Below, in pieces: positions 33,508 to 41,636 of a stretch of DNA of 64,000 bases. The stretch is from Streptomyces curacoi (GTDB taxonomy: Bacteria; Actinomycetota; Actinomycetes; Streptomycetales; Streptomycetaceae). The stretch spans positions 310,001-374,000 of the forward strand of contig NZ_KQ947992.1 in NCBI RefSeq assembly GCF_001513975.1. Direction: 5' to 3'. The translations under genes and the position numbers were made by a program. The notes beneath the pieces were generated by a model. The model was not told where the DNA came from and made no database searches. It saw only the letters and a program-made list of their open reading frames with translations. The stretch's first letter is position 1. Each line of letters starts with the position of its first letter.

Positions 33508-34776
33508 ATGACGCAAGCGTTCGCATCCGAGGAATCCGAGGAACTCTCGTCCGAGGAGGCCGCGGCCGCGGCCTCGTCGTGCAGCCGGGAATTTCGCGCC
33601 AATCCGCATCCCGTCTACGCCGCGCTGAGGGAGACGGCGCCGGTATGCCCGCTGTCGCCCCCGCACGGTGTCCAGACGTACCTCATCACGCGGTACGACG
33701 ACGCCCGGGCCGCCCTGGCCGACCCCCGGCTGAGCAAGGACATGTACGGCGCCATCGACGCCTACCACCGCATCTTCGGTGACTCGTCCATCGCCCTGGA
33801 CGACAACATGCTGTTCTCGGACCCGCCGAAGCACACCCGGCTCAGGAGGATCGTCGGCAACACCTTCACCCCGAAGCGGGTGGAGTCGCTGCGTACGCGG
33901 GTCCAGAAGATCACCGATGATCTGCTGGACCAGTGCCCGAAGTCGGAGCCGGTGAACCTGCTCCCGGAGTTCTGCTTCCCGCTGCCGCTCCATGTCATCT
34001 GTGAGCTTCTCGGCGTCCCGGAGAACGAACGCGAGCAGGCCCAGAAATGGTCCGCCACCGTCGCGCAGACCGGTTTCGGCCCGGAGGCGAGAAAAGCGCT
34101 GGAAACGGCCGAGGGAAACCTGCGCGACTATCTGGTCGACCTCATCGCGCGAAAGCACCAGGAGCCGGACGACGGACTGCTCAGCGCACTGGTCGCCGCA
34201 CGGGACGAGGAAGGCGCGCTCACCGACCACGAACTCGTGTCCACCGCCTGGGTGCTGCTTTTCGCGGGGCACAAGTCCACCGCGTACCAGATCGGAAACG
34301 GCGTCTACCATCTGCTGGCCCAGCCGGAGCAGAAACGGCTGGCTTTCAAGGACGCGAGCGCGACCGCCGCGGCCGTCGAGGAGATCTTCCGCTTCGAGAC
34401 CTCCGTGGAGAACTCGACGTTCCGCTATGCGAAGGAGGACCTCGTCATCCGCGACACCCTCATTCCCAAGGGTGCGCTCGTCCAGATCTCGATCACGGGG
34501 GCCCACCGCGACCCCGAGGCCTTCGCCGATCCGGACCGCCTGGACGTCACGCGCCCGAACGTCCAGGCGACCCACATCGCCTTCGGCGTCGGCCCGCACT
34601 ACTGCATCGGCGCGGCGCTCGCCCGGCTGGAGATGCAGACCGCCCTCACCACCCTCTTCGGGCGGTTCCCGGACATGGCTCTGGCCGTGGCGCCGCAGGA
34701 GGCACGCTGGCTGACCGTGCCGTTCCCCGCCTTCCGCGGGCTGGCCGAGCTGCCGGTCGTCCTCGAACCGTCCTGA
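33508..34776 (+). CDS. Cytochrome P450
   Basis: A 422-residue bacterial P450. The heme-ligand loop is FGVGPHYCIGAALAR with C366, and the ExxR motif is E292-IF-R295. The I-helix reads LLFAGHKST, in which the usual acid-threonine pair (AGHET) is K256-S257. That loss of the acidic residue may mean altered oxygen activation or a non-hydroxylating reaction such as phenol coupling. It is divergent from the FAD hydroxylase and 10 nt upstream of a SchA/CurD-like gene. It belongs to the PKS cluster by position; no P450 is in the core whiE set. A ferredoxin partner is not encoded nearby. Confidence 0.93.
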   Translation: MTQAFASEESEELSSEEAAAAASSCSREFRANPHPVYAALRETAPVCPLSPPHGVQTYLITRYDDARAALADPRLSKDMYGAIDAYHRIFGDSSIALDDNMLFSDPPKHTRLRRIVGNTFTPKRVESLRTRVQKITDDLLDQCPKSEPVNLLPEFCFPLPLHVICELLGVPENEREQAQKWSATVAQTGFGPEARKALETAEGNLRDYLVDLIARKHQEPDDGLLSALVAARDEEGALTDHELVSTAWVLLFAGHKSTAYQIGNGVYHLLAQPEQKRLAFKDASATAAAVEEIFRFETSVENSTFRYAKEDLVIRDTLIPKGALVQISITGAHRDPEAFADPDRLDVTRPNVQATHIAFGVGPHYCIGAALARLEMQTALTTLFGRFPDMALAVAPQEARWLTVPFPAFRGLAELPVVLEPS

Positions 34777-34786
34777 CGGGAGAACC

Positions 34787-35092
34787 ATGGAACGCGTGCG
34801 CGTCATCCGGCTGCTCCGCGTGCGAGAGGGAAGAGAAGCGGACTTCGTGGCGTCCTACCAGGGCGTGCTCGATCGCGCCGTGCGCTTCCCCGGTCACCTC
34901 GGCGAACAGCTGTGCCGCTCGGTCGACGATCCCACTCGGTGGCTGCTCACCAGCGAGTGGGAGAGCCTGGAATCCGTCAGGAAGTGGCGCACCGACCCTG
35001 ACCACACGGCTCTGGTCGAGCCGATGAACGCCTGTCTGCACGACGACCGGTGGACGGCGGTCTTCAAGGTCAGGGACATGGCGGCCCAGTAG
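34787..35092 (+). CDS. Short SchA/CurD-like (ABM-fold) protein
   Basis: A 101-residue protein (MERVRVIRLLRVREGREADF) whose PGHLGEQLCRSVDDPTRWLL segment is clearly homologous to the N-terminal domain of the protein at 25335 (PGHLGDQLCQSLENPSQWLI). ABM-type folds include monooxygenases acting on aromatic polyketides without cofactors, so a tailoring role is possible. It lies 10 nt after the P450 gene in a two-gene operon and closes the cluster. Confidence 0.85.
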   Translation: MERVRVIRLLRVREGREADFVASYQGVLDRAVRFPGHLGEQLCRSVDDPTRWLLTSEWESLESVRKWRTDPDHTALVEPMNACLHDDRWTAVFKVRDMAAQ

Positions 35093-35156
35093 GGCGGTGG
35101 GACCGAAAGGCGAGACAGGGCTGACCAGCATGTGACCGGCCGGTAAGGTCGGTTCC

Positions 35157-35666
35157 GTGCCGAAGCCGCTCAGCCTCCCCTTCGATCCCATCGCCCGCGC
35201 CGACGAACTCTGGAAGCAGCGCTGGGGAAACGTGCCGTCCATGGCCGCCATCACCTCGATCATGCGCGCGCACCAGATCCTGCTCGCCGAGGTCGACGCG
35301 GTGGTCAAGCCGTACGGGCTGACGTTCGCGCGGTACGAGGCCCTGGTGCTGCTCAACTTCTCCAAGGCCGGCGAACTGCCGATGTCCAAGATCGGCGAGC
35401 GCCTCATGGTGCACCCCACCTCGGTGACGAACACCGTCGACCGGCTGGTCAGGTCCGGTCTGGTCGACAAGCGGCCCAACCCCAACGACGGGCGGGGCAC
35501 GCTCGCCTCGATCACCGACAAGGGCCGCGAGGTCGTCGAGGCGGCCACCCGCGACCTGATGGCCATGGACTTCGGGCTCGGGGTCTACGACGCCGAGGAG
35601 TGCGCGGAGATCTTCGCCATGCTGCGACCGCTGCGGGTGGCGGCACACGACTTCGAGGAGAGCTGA
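35157..35666 (+). CDS. MarR-family regulator
   Basis: A 169-residue MarR protein starting at GTG 35157. The winged helix reads ARYEALVLLNFSKAGELPMS ... HPTSVTNTVDRLVRSGLVDK with wing PNPNDGRGTLASI. It belongs to the conserved backbone rather than the PKS set, as I recall it upstream of the DUF3817 and icmA genes in S. coelicolor. The ligand is unknown. Confidence 0.9.
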   Translation: MPKPLSLPFDPIARADELWKQRWGNVPSMAAITSIMRAHQILLAEVDAVVKPYGLTFARYEALVLLNFSKAGELPMSKIGERLMVHPTSVTNTVDRLVRSGLVDKRPNPNDGRGTLASITDKGREVVEAATRDLMAMDFGLGVYDAEECAEIFAMLRPLRVAAHDFEES

Positions 35667-35715
35667 CCGGGGGCCGGGGCAAGATCTCCCGGAACGGGTG
35701 GTTACGCTCGTGCGC

Positions 35716-36048
35716 ATGAAGAAGAGCGTCCTGACCCGCTACCGGGTGATGGCCTACGTCACCGCCGTCATGCTGCTCGTGCTGTGCACCTGCATGGTGT
35801 TCAAGTACGGCTTCGACAAGGGCGAGGACGTCACCTTCGCCGTCTCCCAGGTCCACGGCTTCCTCTACATCATCTACCTGGTCTTCGCCTTCGACCTCGG
35901 CTCCAAGGCCAAGTGGTCGTTCGGCAAGCTGCTGTGGGTGCTGCTCTCCGGGACGATCCCCTTCGCCGCCTTCTTCGTCGAGCGCAAGGTCACCCGCAAG
36001 GTAGAGCCCTTGATCGGCGAGCCGGCCCCGGCCGTCGCCAAGGCCTGA
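35716..36048 (+). CDS. DUF3817 small membrane protein
   Basis: A 110-residue protein (MKKSVLTRYRVMAYVTAVML) with three hydrophobic segments and a charged C-terminus (ERKVTRKVE), a paralogue of the gene at 20354-20698. I chose ATG 35716 because the first helix then begins properly; upstream GTG codons add an unlikely leader. Function unknown. Confidence 0.87.
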   Translation: MKKSVLTRYRVMAYVTAVMLLVLCTCMVFKYGFDKGEDVTFAVSQVHGFLYIIYLVFAFDLGSKAKWSFGKLLWVLLSGTIPFAAFFVERKVTRKVEPLIGEPAPAVAKA

Positions 36049-36090
36049 CCAAACCGCCGTACGGATGCGTGCGGCGGTTCTCCCATCGAC

Positions 36091-36114
36091 ATTTACTAGG
36101 ACGTCCTAGTAAAT
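36091..36114. promoter_or_regulatory. 24-bp perfect palindrome upstream of icmA
   Basis: Half-site ATTTACTAGGAC with its exact complement, ending 8 bp before the icmA start. It would overlap the ribosome site or transcription start, so a bound repressor should block icmA. The sequence is AT-richer than its surroundings. Confidence 0.75.
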
Positions 36115-36122
36115 TCAAAGGT

Positions 36123-37823
36123 ATGGACGCTGACGCCATCGAGGAGGGCCGCCGTCGCTGGCAGGCCCGGTACGACGCCGCACGCAAGCGCAACGCGGAC
36201 TTCACCACGCTCTCCGGCGATCCCGTGGAGCCGGTGTACGGACCCCGGCCCGGGGACAGGTACGAGGGCTTCGAGCGGATCGGGTGGCCCGGGGAGTACC
36301 CCTTCACGCGCGGGCTGTACCCGACCGGCTATCGAGGGCGGACGTGGACCATCCGGCAGTTCGCCGGGTTCGGGAACGCCGAGCAGACCAATGAGCGGTA
36401 CAAGATGATCCTCGGCAACGGCGGGGGCGGTCTCTCGGTCGCCTTCGACATGCCGACGCTGATGGGACGGGACTCCGACGATCCGCGCTCGCTGGGCGAG
36501 GTCGGGCACTGCGGTGTCGCCATCGACTCGGCCGCCGACATGGAGGTCCTGTTCAAGGGCATCCCGCTGGGCGACGTGACCACGTCCATGACCATCAGCG
36601 GGCCCGCCGTGCCCGTCTTCTGCATGTACCTCGTGGCGGCGGAGCGGCAGGGTGTCGACCCGTCCGTGCTCAACGGCACGCTTCAGACCGACATCTTCAA
36701 GGAGTACATCGCCCAGAAGGAGTGGCTCTTCCAGCCCGAGCCGCACCTTCGTCTCATCGGCGACCTCATGGAGTACTGCGCGGCCGGCATCCCCGCCTAC
36801 AAGCCGCTGTCCGTCTCCGGCTACCACATCCGCGAGGCCGGGGCGACGGCCGCGCAGGAGCTGGCGTACACGCTGGCGGACGGGTTCGGGTACGTCGAGC
36901 TGGGCCTCTCGCGCGGGCTGGACGTCGACGTCTTCGCGCCCGGGCTGTCCTTCTTCTTCGACGCGCACGTCGACTTCTTCGAGGAGATCGCCAAGTTCCG
37001 CGCCGCCCGCCGGATCTGGGCGCGCTGGATGCGGGACGTGTACGGCGCGCAGAGTGAGAAGGCGCAGTGGCTGCGCTTCCACACGCAGACCGCCGGTGTC
37101 TCGCTGACCGCCCAGCAGCCGTACAACAACGTCGTGCGTACGGCCGTGGAGGCGCTGGCGGCCGTGCTCGGCGGGACGAACTCGCTGCACACCAACGCCC
37201 TGGACGAGACCCTCGCGCTGCCGAGCGAGCAGGCGGCCGAGATCGCCCTGCGCACCCAGCAGGTGCTCATGGAGGAGACCGGGGTCGCCAACGTGGCCGA
37301 CCCGCTGGGCGGCTCCTGGTACGTCGAGCAGCTGACCGACCGGATCGAGGCCGACGCCGAGAAGATCTTCGAGGAGATAAAGGAGCGTGGGCTGCGGGCG
37401 CACCCCGACGGGCAGCATCCGATCGGGCCGATCACCTCCGGGATCCTGCGCGGGATCGAGGACGGCTGGTTCACCGGGGAGATCGCGGAGTCGGCGTTCC
37501 GGTACCAGCAGGCGCTGGAGAAGGGCGACAAGAAGGTCGTCGGCGTCAACGCCCACACCGGGTCCGTCACCGGCGACCTGGAGATCCTGCGGGTCAGCCA
37601 CGAGGTGGAGCGCGAGCAGGTGCGCGTGCTGGGCGCCCGTAAGGAGGCGCGGGACGACCGTGCCGTACGGGCCGCGCTCGACGCGATGCTCGACGCCGCG
37701 CGGGACGGCTCCAACATGATCGAGCCGATGCTGGACGCGGTACGGGCCGAGGCGACGCTGGGCGAGATCTGCGGGGTGCTGCGCGAGGAGTGGGGGGTGT
37801 ACACGGAGCCCGCCGGGTTCTGA
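36123..37823 (+). CDS. icmA: Isobutyryl-CoA mutase large subunit (IcmA)
   Basis: A 566-residue acyl-CoA mutase, the exact length I recall for IcmA. The TIM-barrel substrate site reads WTIRQFAGF with F80 and FKEYIAQKEW with Q198. These are the residues that distinguish isobutyryl-CoA mutase from methylmalonyl-CoA mutase (Tyr and Arg at those places). It has no C-terminal B12-binding domain, so a separate IcmB small subunit must be encoded elsewhere. It interconverts isobutyryl- and n-butyryl-CoA with adenosylcobalamin, feeding valine-derived units into butyryl and polyketide pathways. A 24-bp palindrome precedes it; MeaB at 12844 may be its chaperone. It converges on the TetR gene with a 4-nt gap. 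Confidence 0.95.
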   Translation: MDADAIEEGRRRWQARYDAARKRNADFTTLSGDPVEPVYGPRPGDRYEGFERIGWPGEYPFTRGLYPTGYRGRTWTIRQFAGFGNAEQTNERYKMILGNGGGGLSVAFDMPTLMGRDSDDPRSLGEVGHCGVAIDSAADMEVLFKGIPLGDVTTSMTISGPAVPVFCMYLVAAERQGVDPSVLNGTLQTDIFKEYIAQKEWLFQPEPHLRLIGDLMEYCAAGIPAYKPLSVSGYHIREAGATAAQELAYTLADGFGYVELGLSRGLDVDVFAPGLSFFFDAHVDFFEEIAKFRAARRIWARWMRDVYGAQSEKAQWLRFHTQTAGVSLTAQQPYNNVVRTAVEALAAVLGGTNSLHTNALDETLALPSEQAAEIALRTQQVLMEETGVANVADPLGGSWYVEQLTDRIEADAEKIFEEIKERGLRAHPDGQHPIGPITSGILRGIEDGWFTGEIAESAFRYQQALEKGDKKVVGVNAHTGSVTGDLEILRVSHEVEREQVRVLGARKEARDDRAVRAALDAMLDAARDGSNMIEPMLDAVRAEATLGEICGVLREEWGVYTEPAGF

Positions 37824-37827
37824 AGCC

Positions 37828-38451
37828 CTACGAGGCCGCGCCGGTGAGGCCCAGGAGCAGCAGGCGGGTGAAGCCGCGCACCCACTCCTCATCGGCCGGC
37901 TCCGCGCTCACCAGGGTGCGGTGCACCACGGCGCCCGCCACCACGTCGAAGATCAGGTCGACCGTGCGCGCGGCTTCCCCGGGATCTGGCTCCAGGGGGA
38001 GCTCGCCGCGCAGCTGGGCGCGCGCCCGGCCCTCCAGGACCAGGCGCTTCTGCCGTTCCACGATGGAGGCGCGGATGCGTTCGCGCAGGAGGTCGTCGCG
38101 GGTCGACTCCGCGACGACCGCCATCAGGCCGCTCTTGGCCTCCGGACGGGCCAGGATCGCCGCGAACTGGAGGACCACACCCTCGATGTCGGCGGCCAGG
38201 GTGCCCCGGTCGGGCAGCTCCAGCTCGTCGAAGAGCTCGGCGACCGCGTCGACGACCAGTTCGTTCTTGCCGGCCCAGCGGCGATAGAGGGTGGTTTTCG
38301 CAACCCCCGCCCGCGTGGCGACGTCTCCCAGCGTGAGCTTGGACCAGCCCAGCTCCACCAGGGCCGCCCGCGTGGCCGCGAGGATCGCCGCGTTCGCCGC
38401 GGCGCTGCGAGGGCGCCCGGTGGCCCGGGGGGCGGGAGTGCGGCTCTGCAT
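37828..38451 (-). CDS. TetR-family regulator
   Basis: A 207-residue TetR protein starting at ATG 38451 (MQSRTPAPRATGRPRSAAAN). The DNA-binding domain reads AILAATRAALVELGWSKLTL ... VATRAGVAKTTLYRRW. The C-terminal domain is of the TetR_C_16/33-like type. It converges with icmA. A CGCTACGA-C-TCGTAGCG palindrome lies 85 bp upstream of its start and probably is its own operator. That site differs from the palindrome before icmA, so this protein may not control icmA. Confidence 0.9.
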   Translation of the reverse strand: MQSRTPAPRATGRPRSAAANAAILAATRAALVELGWSKLTLGDVATRAGVAKTTLYRRWAGKNELVVDAVAELFDELELPDRGTLAADIEGVVLQFAAILARPEAKSGLMAVVAESTRDDLLRERIRASIVERQKRLVLEGRARAQLRGELPLEPDPGEAARTVDLIFDVVAGAVVHRTLVSAEPADEEWVRGFTRLLLLGLTGAAS

Positions 38452-38535
38452 GCCATGACCATAAGGCGGCGGTTCCCGTGGGGCCGTGAGGGAGATCACC
38501 GGAGAGTGGTGTTCCGCGGGCACCCGGTGCCATTA

Positions 38536-38552
38536 CGCTACGACTCGTAGCG
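38536..38552. promoter_or_regulatory. 17-bp palindrome upstream of the TetR gene
   Basis: CGCTACGA and TCGTAGCG arms around a central C, in the 203-bp gap between the TetR gene and the divergent thioredoxin-like gene. The shape is typical of TetR operators. Confidence 0.65.
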
Positions 38553-38654
38553 AAACCACTGGCGTGGGGTGGGGACCCGGCGCCGAACACGCAGAGCTCG
38601 ACCGGCTCTCAGGACGCTTTTCACTCACGCGCGCGGACGGGGGAGGATAGACGC

Positions 38655-39629
38655 ATGCAGCCACGGAACATGTCCATGAGCGGAGTCGTCGACCTCGCCG
38701 CGGTGAAGGCGGCCCAGGAGGCCAAGGCGAAGGCGGAGCAGGCGCGTGCCGAGACCGCCCGGCAGGGCGGGGGAGGGGCCGTGTCGCCCGCGGACCTCGT
38801 CATCGACGTCGATGAGGCGGGGTTCGAGCGGGAGGTCCTTCAGCGGTCCACCGAGGTGCCCGTCGTCATCGACTTCTGGGCCGAGTGGTGCCAGCCCTGC
38901 AAGCAGCTGAGCCCGGTGCTGGAGCGGCTCGCCGTCGAGTACAACGGCCGCTTCCTCCTGGCCAAGATCGACGTCGACGCCAACCAGATGCTGATGCAGC
39001 AGTTCGGCGTGCAGGGCATTCCCGCCGTGTTCGCCGTCGTCGCGGGGCAGGCGCTGCCGCTCTTCCAGGGGGCGGCCGATGAGGCGCAGATCCGCCAGAC
39101 GCTGGATCAGCTCGTCACCGTCGCCGAGCAGCGGTTCGGCCTGACCGGCCTGACCGTCGACCCGGACGCCGAGCCGGGTGGTGTCCAGGCCGCCCCGGCG
39201 GCGCCGGCCGGTCCGTACGACGCGCTGCTGGAGGCAGCCGTACAGGCGCTGGACGCGGGCGACCTGGGCGGTGCCGTCCAGGCGTACACGAACGTGCTGA
39301 GCGAGGACCCGGCGAACACGGAGGCCAGACTCGGGCTCGCGCAGGCCGAGTTGCTGCAGCGGGTGCAGGGTGTCGACCCGCAGCAGGTGCGCAAGGAAGC
39401 CGCCGACAAGCCGGCCGATGTGCAGGCGCAGATCGCCGCCGCCGACCTGGATCTGGTGGGCGGCCATGTCGAGGACGCCTTCGGGCGGCTCATCGAGACC
39501 GTGCAGCGCACGGTGGGTGACGACCGGGACACCGTACGGCTTCGGCTGCTGGAGCTGTTCGAGGTCGTGGGCGCCGAGGATCCGCGCGTGACGGCGGCGC
39601 GCAGGGCGCTGGCCCGCGCCCTGTTCTGA
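38655..39629 (+). CDS. Thioredoxin-TPR co-chaperone (CnoX/YbbN-like)
   Basis: A 324-residue protein. An Ala/Lys-rich N-terminus precedes a thioredoxin domain with active site W78-C79-Q-P-C82. The C-terminal half (from about 190) holds TPR-like helices (AVQALDAGDLGGAVQAYTNV ... ANTEARLGLAQAELLQR). CnoX/YbbN proteins bind chaperonins and shield substrates under oxidative stress. The gene is complete. Start ATG 38655; ATG 38670 is an alternative. An imperfect hairpin at 39692-39729 may end the transcript. Confidence 0.9.
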   Translation: MQPRNMSMSGVVDLAAVKAAQEAKAKAEQARAETARQGGGGAVSPADLVIDVDEAGFEREVLQRSTEVPVVIDFWAEWCQPCKQLSPVLERLAVEYNGRFLLAKIDVDANQMLMQQFGVQGIPAVFAVVAGQALPLFQGAADEAQIRQTLDQLVTVAEQRFGLTGLTVDPDAEPGGVQAAPAAPAGPYDALLEAAVQALDAGDLGGAVQAYTNVLSEDPANTEARLGLAQAELLQRVQGVDPQQVRKEAADKPADVQAQIAAADLDLVGGHVEDAFGRLIETVQRTVGDDRDTVRLRLLELFEVVGAEDPRVTAARRALARALF

Positions 39630-40255
39630 CCAGTCGCTAAACGCGCGGGCCTGTGGTGCCCGAGTGAAACATTTGCCGACAGAGGGTCACTGCGGCCGCG
39701 TTTTGCCAAATCTTGGTAATCGCGGCCGCTGTTACTGCCAGTAAGTCGTTGGCTTCCTTCTGTCAGATCCTGTCCGGTGATTCCCGGATTTGTCCGTCGC
39801 TTGACGCCACCGTGCGTCGCTGTCCGAGATCGACGGGTCGTTGTTCGGTTATCCGCCCGTTACTACTGAGTAACGAAGCCCCTTGTGCGGGCGGCGAGAA
39901 TGCACCACGATCGGCCACGCTCGGTCCATTCCCGTACCCCGACAGCCGGTCGGGTCACGGGAGTTCCTGGGTCCCCACCGAGCAGAGTCGGCGGCAGTGG
40001 CGCCGGCTCTTGGACAGGGGGGTCTTCGCCCACCCGGCGAAGCCTGTCCAGCAGGGTTGTGCGTGATGCGTGTCAGGCGCGACCAGTGGTTGTCGCTCGG
40101 GGGTGATCGCCGGTGATTCGGGCGCGGTTCGCGCCGCCGAGCGCGGGCGCTCTCCTTCCCGAGGACGTAGCACTTCTCCCATCCCTGCCCGGCGAGCCTT
40201 CCGACCACCGGGGGCCGGCCGAGGCCAGGAGATGTACGTCCGAGAAGGAGGAAAT
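39630..40255 (+). promoter_or_regulatory. Long regulatory intergenic region before the DUF6230 operon
   Basis: 626 bp with no convincing gene on either strand. It holds an imperfect hairpin between two GCGGCCGC sites (39692-39729), a likely terminator for the upstream gene. It also holds two related dyads: TTACT-GCC-AGTAA at 39732-39744 and CGTTACT-ACTG-AGTAACG at 39858-39875. The repeated TTACT/AGTAA element suggests a specific regulator for the secreted-protein operon that follows. Confidence 0.55.
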
Positions 40256-40900
40256 ATGGAGTCCCAGGTGCGTGGCGGGACCAGATGGAAGCGGTTCGCT
40301 GTGGTCATGGTGCCCAGCGTTGCCGCTACGGCTGCGATAGGTGTCGCCCTCGCGCAGGGCGCTCTCGCCGCGTCGTTCAGTGTCTCCGGTCAGTCGTTCA
40401 AGGTCACGACCGACAAGCTCGTCGGCACGGGCTTCTCGCAGTACGGCGCTCTTGACGAGGGTTACACGCTCTCCGGCAAGAAGACGGTTCACCCCGTCGC
40501 TGTCTCGGCCTTCGAGAACGCGACTATCACCAACCTGTGTCAGTCCGTGGTCACCCCGAACATCCCGCTGATCGGGGATGTCACCCTGACCCTGAAGGCT
40601 GGCGGGGGTGACAAGCCGGTCGAGGCCAAGAACCTGTACATCGATATCGCCGACCTCAAGGCCGACGCCACGTTCGAGGACATCGACATCGGTGTGGCCG
40701 CCAAGGACGCCAGCAAGGGTCCGGGCATGAAGGGCGGCGGCGAGCAGTCCAACCCGTACGGGTTCGCCCAGCAGGCGACCAAGGCCACACTGACCGACGT
40801 GAAGCAGACGGCGTGGGCGACCACCGCCGGAACCTTCAAGCTCAGTGGCCTGAGCATGAAGCTGAATGTCGGCAGCGGCAAGGGTGTCGAGTGCTACTAG
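40256..40900 (+). CDS. DUF6230 secreted protein
   Basis: A 214-residue protein with an ideal AAGGAGG ribosome site. Residues about 15-40 form an export signal (FAVVMVPSVAATAAIGVALA then QGALAA). The mature part is beta-rich (FSVSGQSFKVTTDKLVGTGF) with two cysteines (NLCQS and the penultimate C). The family is sometimes labelled cholesterol esterase, which I do not support because I see no GxSxG serine hydrolase motif. It is typically followed by a DUF6114 membrane protein, as here. Probably envelope-associated. Confidence 0.85.
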   Translation: MESQVRGGTRWKRFAVVMVPSVAATAAIGVALAQGALAASFSVSGQSFKVTTDKLVGTGFSQYGALDEGYTLSGKKTVHPVAVSAFENATITNLCQSVVTPNIPLIGDVTLTLKAGGGDKPVEAKNLYIDIADLKADATFEDIDIGVAAKDASKGPGMKGGGEQSNPYGFAQQATKATLTDVKQTAWATTAGTFKLSGLSMKLNVGSGKGVECY

Positions 40901-41063
40901 TCGCTCGATGAACGGGCGGGGGGAGCCGAAAGCGCCCCCCGCCCGTCCCCTCTCCGCTCGGCTTCTTCACATCTCCGGCCGCTTCAGTCGCATGCGGCCG
41001 CACACACCACAACTCACCACCGCACCACCACCACAGCAACGCCGTACCAGGGAGCTGTTTTCC

Positions 41064-41636
41064 ATGAGCGCCGAGACTCCTGCCGTACCCGGCCAGTTCA
41101 CCCGCCGGAGGCTGCAGTTCCGCGCCTGGCGGGGCACGAGGCCGTTCTGGGCGGGTCTGTTCGTCCTGCTCGGCGGACTCCCCATCGCCTACTTCCCGTA
41201 CGCGAACCTCCAGATCGGCCACCTGACCCTGGCGATGGCCACGACCGCGGGCGCCGGGTCCCTGATCATCGGCGTGCTGCTCGTCGTCCTGGGCATCAGC
41301 CTCTGGTTCCAGAAGCACGTGCGCACCTTCGCGGGTGTCGCGGCGATCCTGCTGGCCCTGGTGTCCATCCCGGTGTCCAACATCGGCGGTTTCCTCATCG
41401 GTTTCCTCCTCGCCCTCATCGGCGGGGCGATGGCGGTGTCCTGGGCCCCGGGCACCCCGCCCGAGTCGGAGCCGGCGCAGCAGGACACGACGGCAGCGGG
41501 CGGCTCCCCCAAGGGCCTGGACCCCGACACCACGGTCCTGAAGCCGGTCCGGGACGACGCCGAGGTGGGCAAGTCGAACGATCTGTCAGGAACGAGCCCG
41601 GCGAACGGGGCGAACGGGAGGCACAGTGCCGGCTGA
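41064..41636 (+). CDS. DUF6114 membrane protein
   Basis: A 190-residue protein starting at ATG 41064. It has four hydrophobic segments (FWAGLFVLLGGLPIAYF, LIIGVLLVVLGISLWF, GVAAILLALVSIPVSN, GFLIGFLLALIGGAMAVSW) and a hydrophilic tail of about 50 residues. It follows the DUF6230 gene, with which it co-occurs widely in actinomycetes. The start of the next gene overlaps its last 11 bp. Function unknown; an anchor or export partner for the DUF6230 protein is a reasonable guess. Confidence 0.85.
   Translation: MSAETPAVPGQFTRRRLQFRAWRGTRPFWAGLFVLLGGLPIAYFPYANLQIGHLTLAMATTAGAGSLIIGVLLVVLGISLWFQKHVRTFAGVAAILLALVSIPVSNIGGFLIGFLLALIGGAMAVSWAPGTPPESEPAQQDTTAAGGSPKGLDPDTTVLKPVRDDAEVGKSNDLSGTSPANGANGRHSAG

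Noticed and set aside
33364..34806. Long minus-strand N-terminal extension of the FAD hydroxylase (1,024 codons in total)
   Set aside because: The extension is antisense to the P450 gene and has no domain; the hydroxylase begins properly near 33363-33381.
36123..37823. Annotation as methylmalonyl-CoA mutase
   Set aside because: F80 and Q198 and the lack of a B12 domain point to IcmA.
39713..40208. Several ORFs of 70-120 codons in the gap before the DUF6230 gene
   Set aside because: They overlap on both strands, lack ribosome sites and have random composition; the gap looks regulatory.
40256..40900. Cholesterol esterase label used for this family
   Set aside because: No serine-hydrolase motif is visible.
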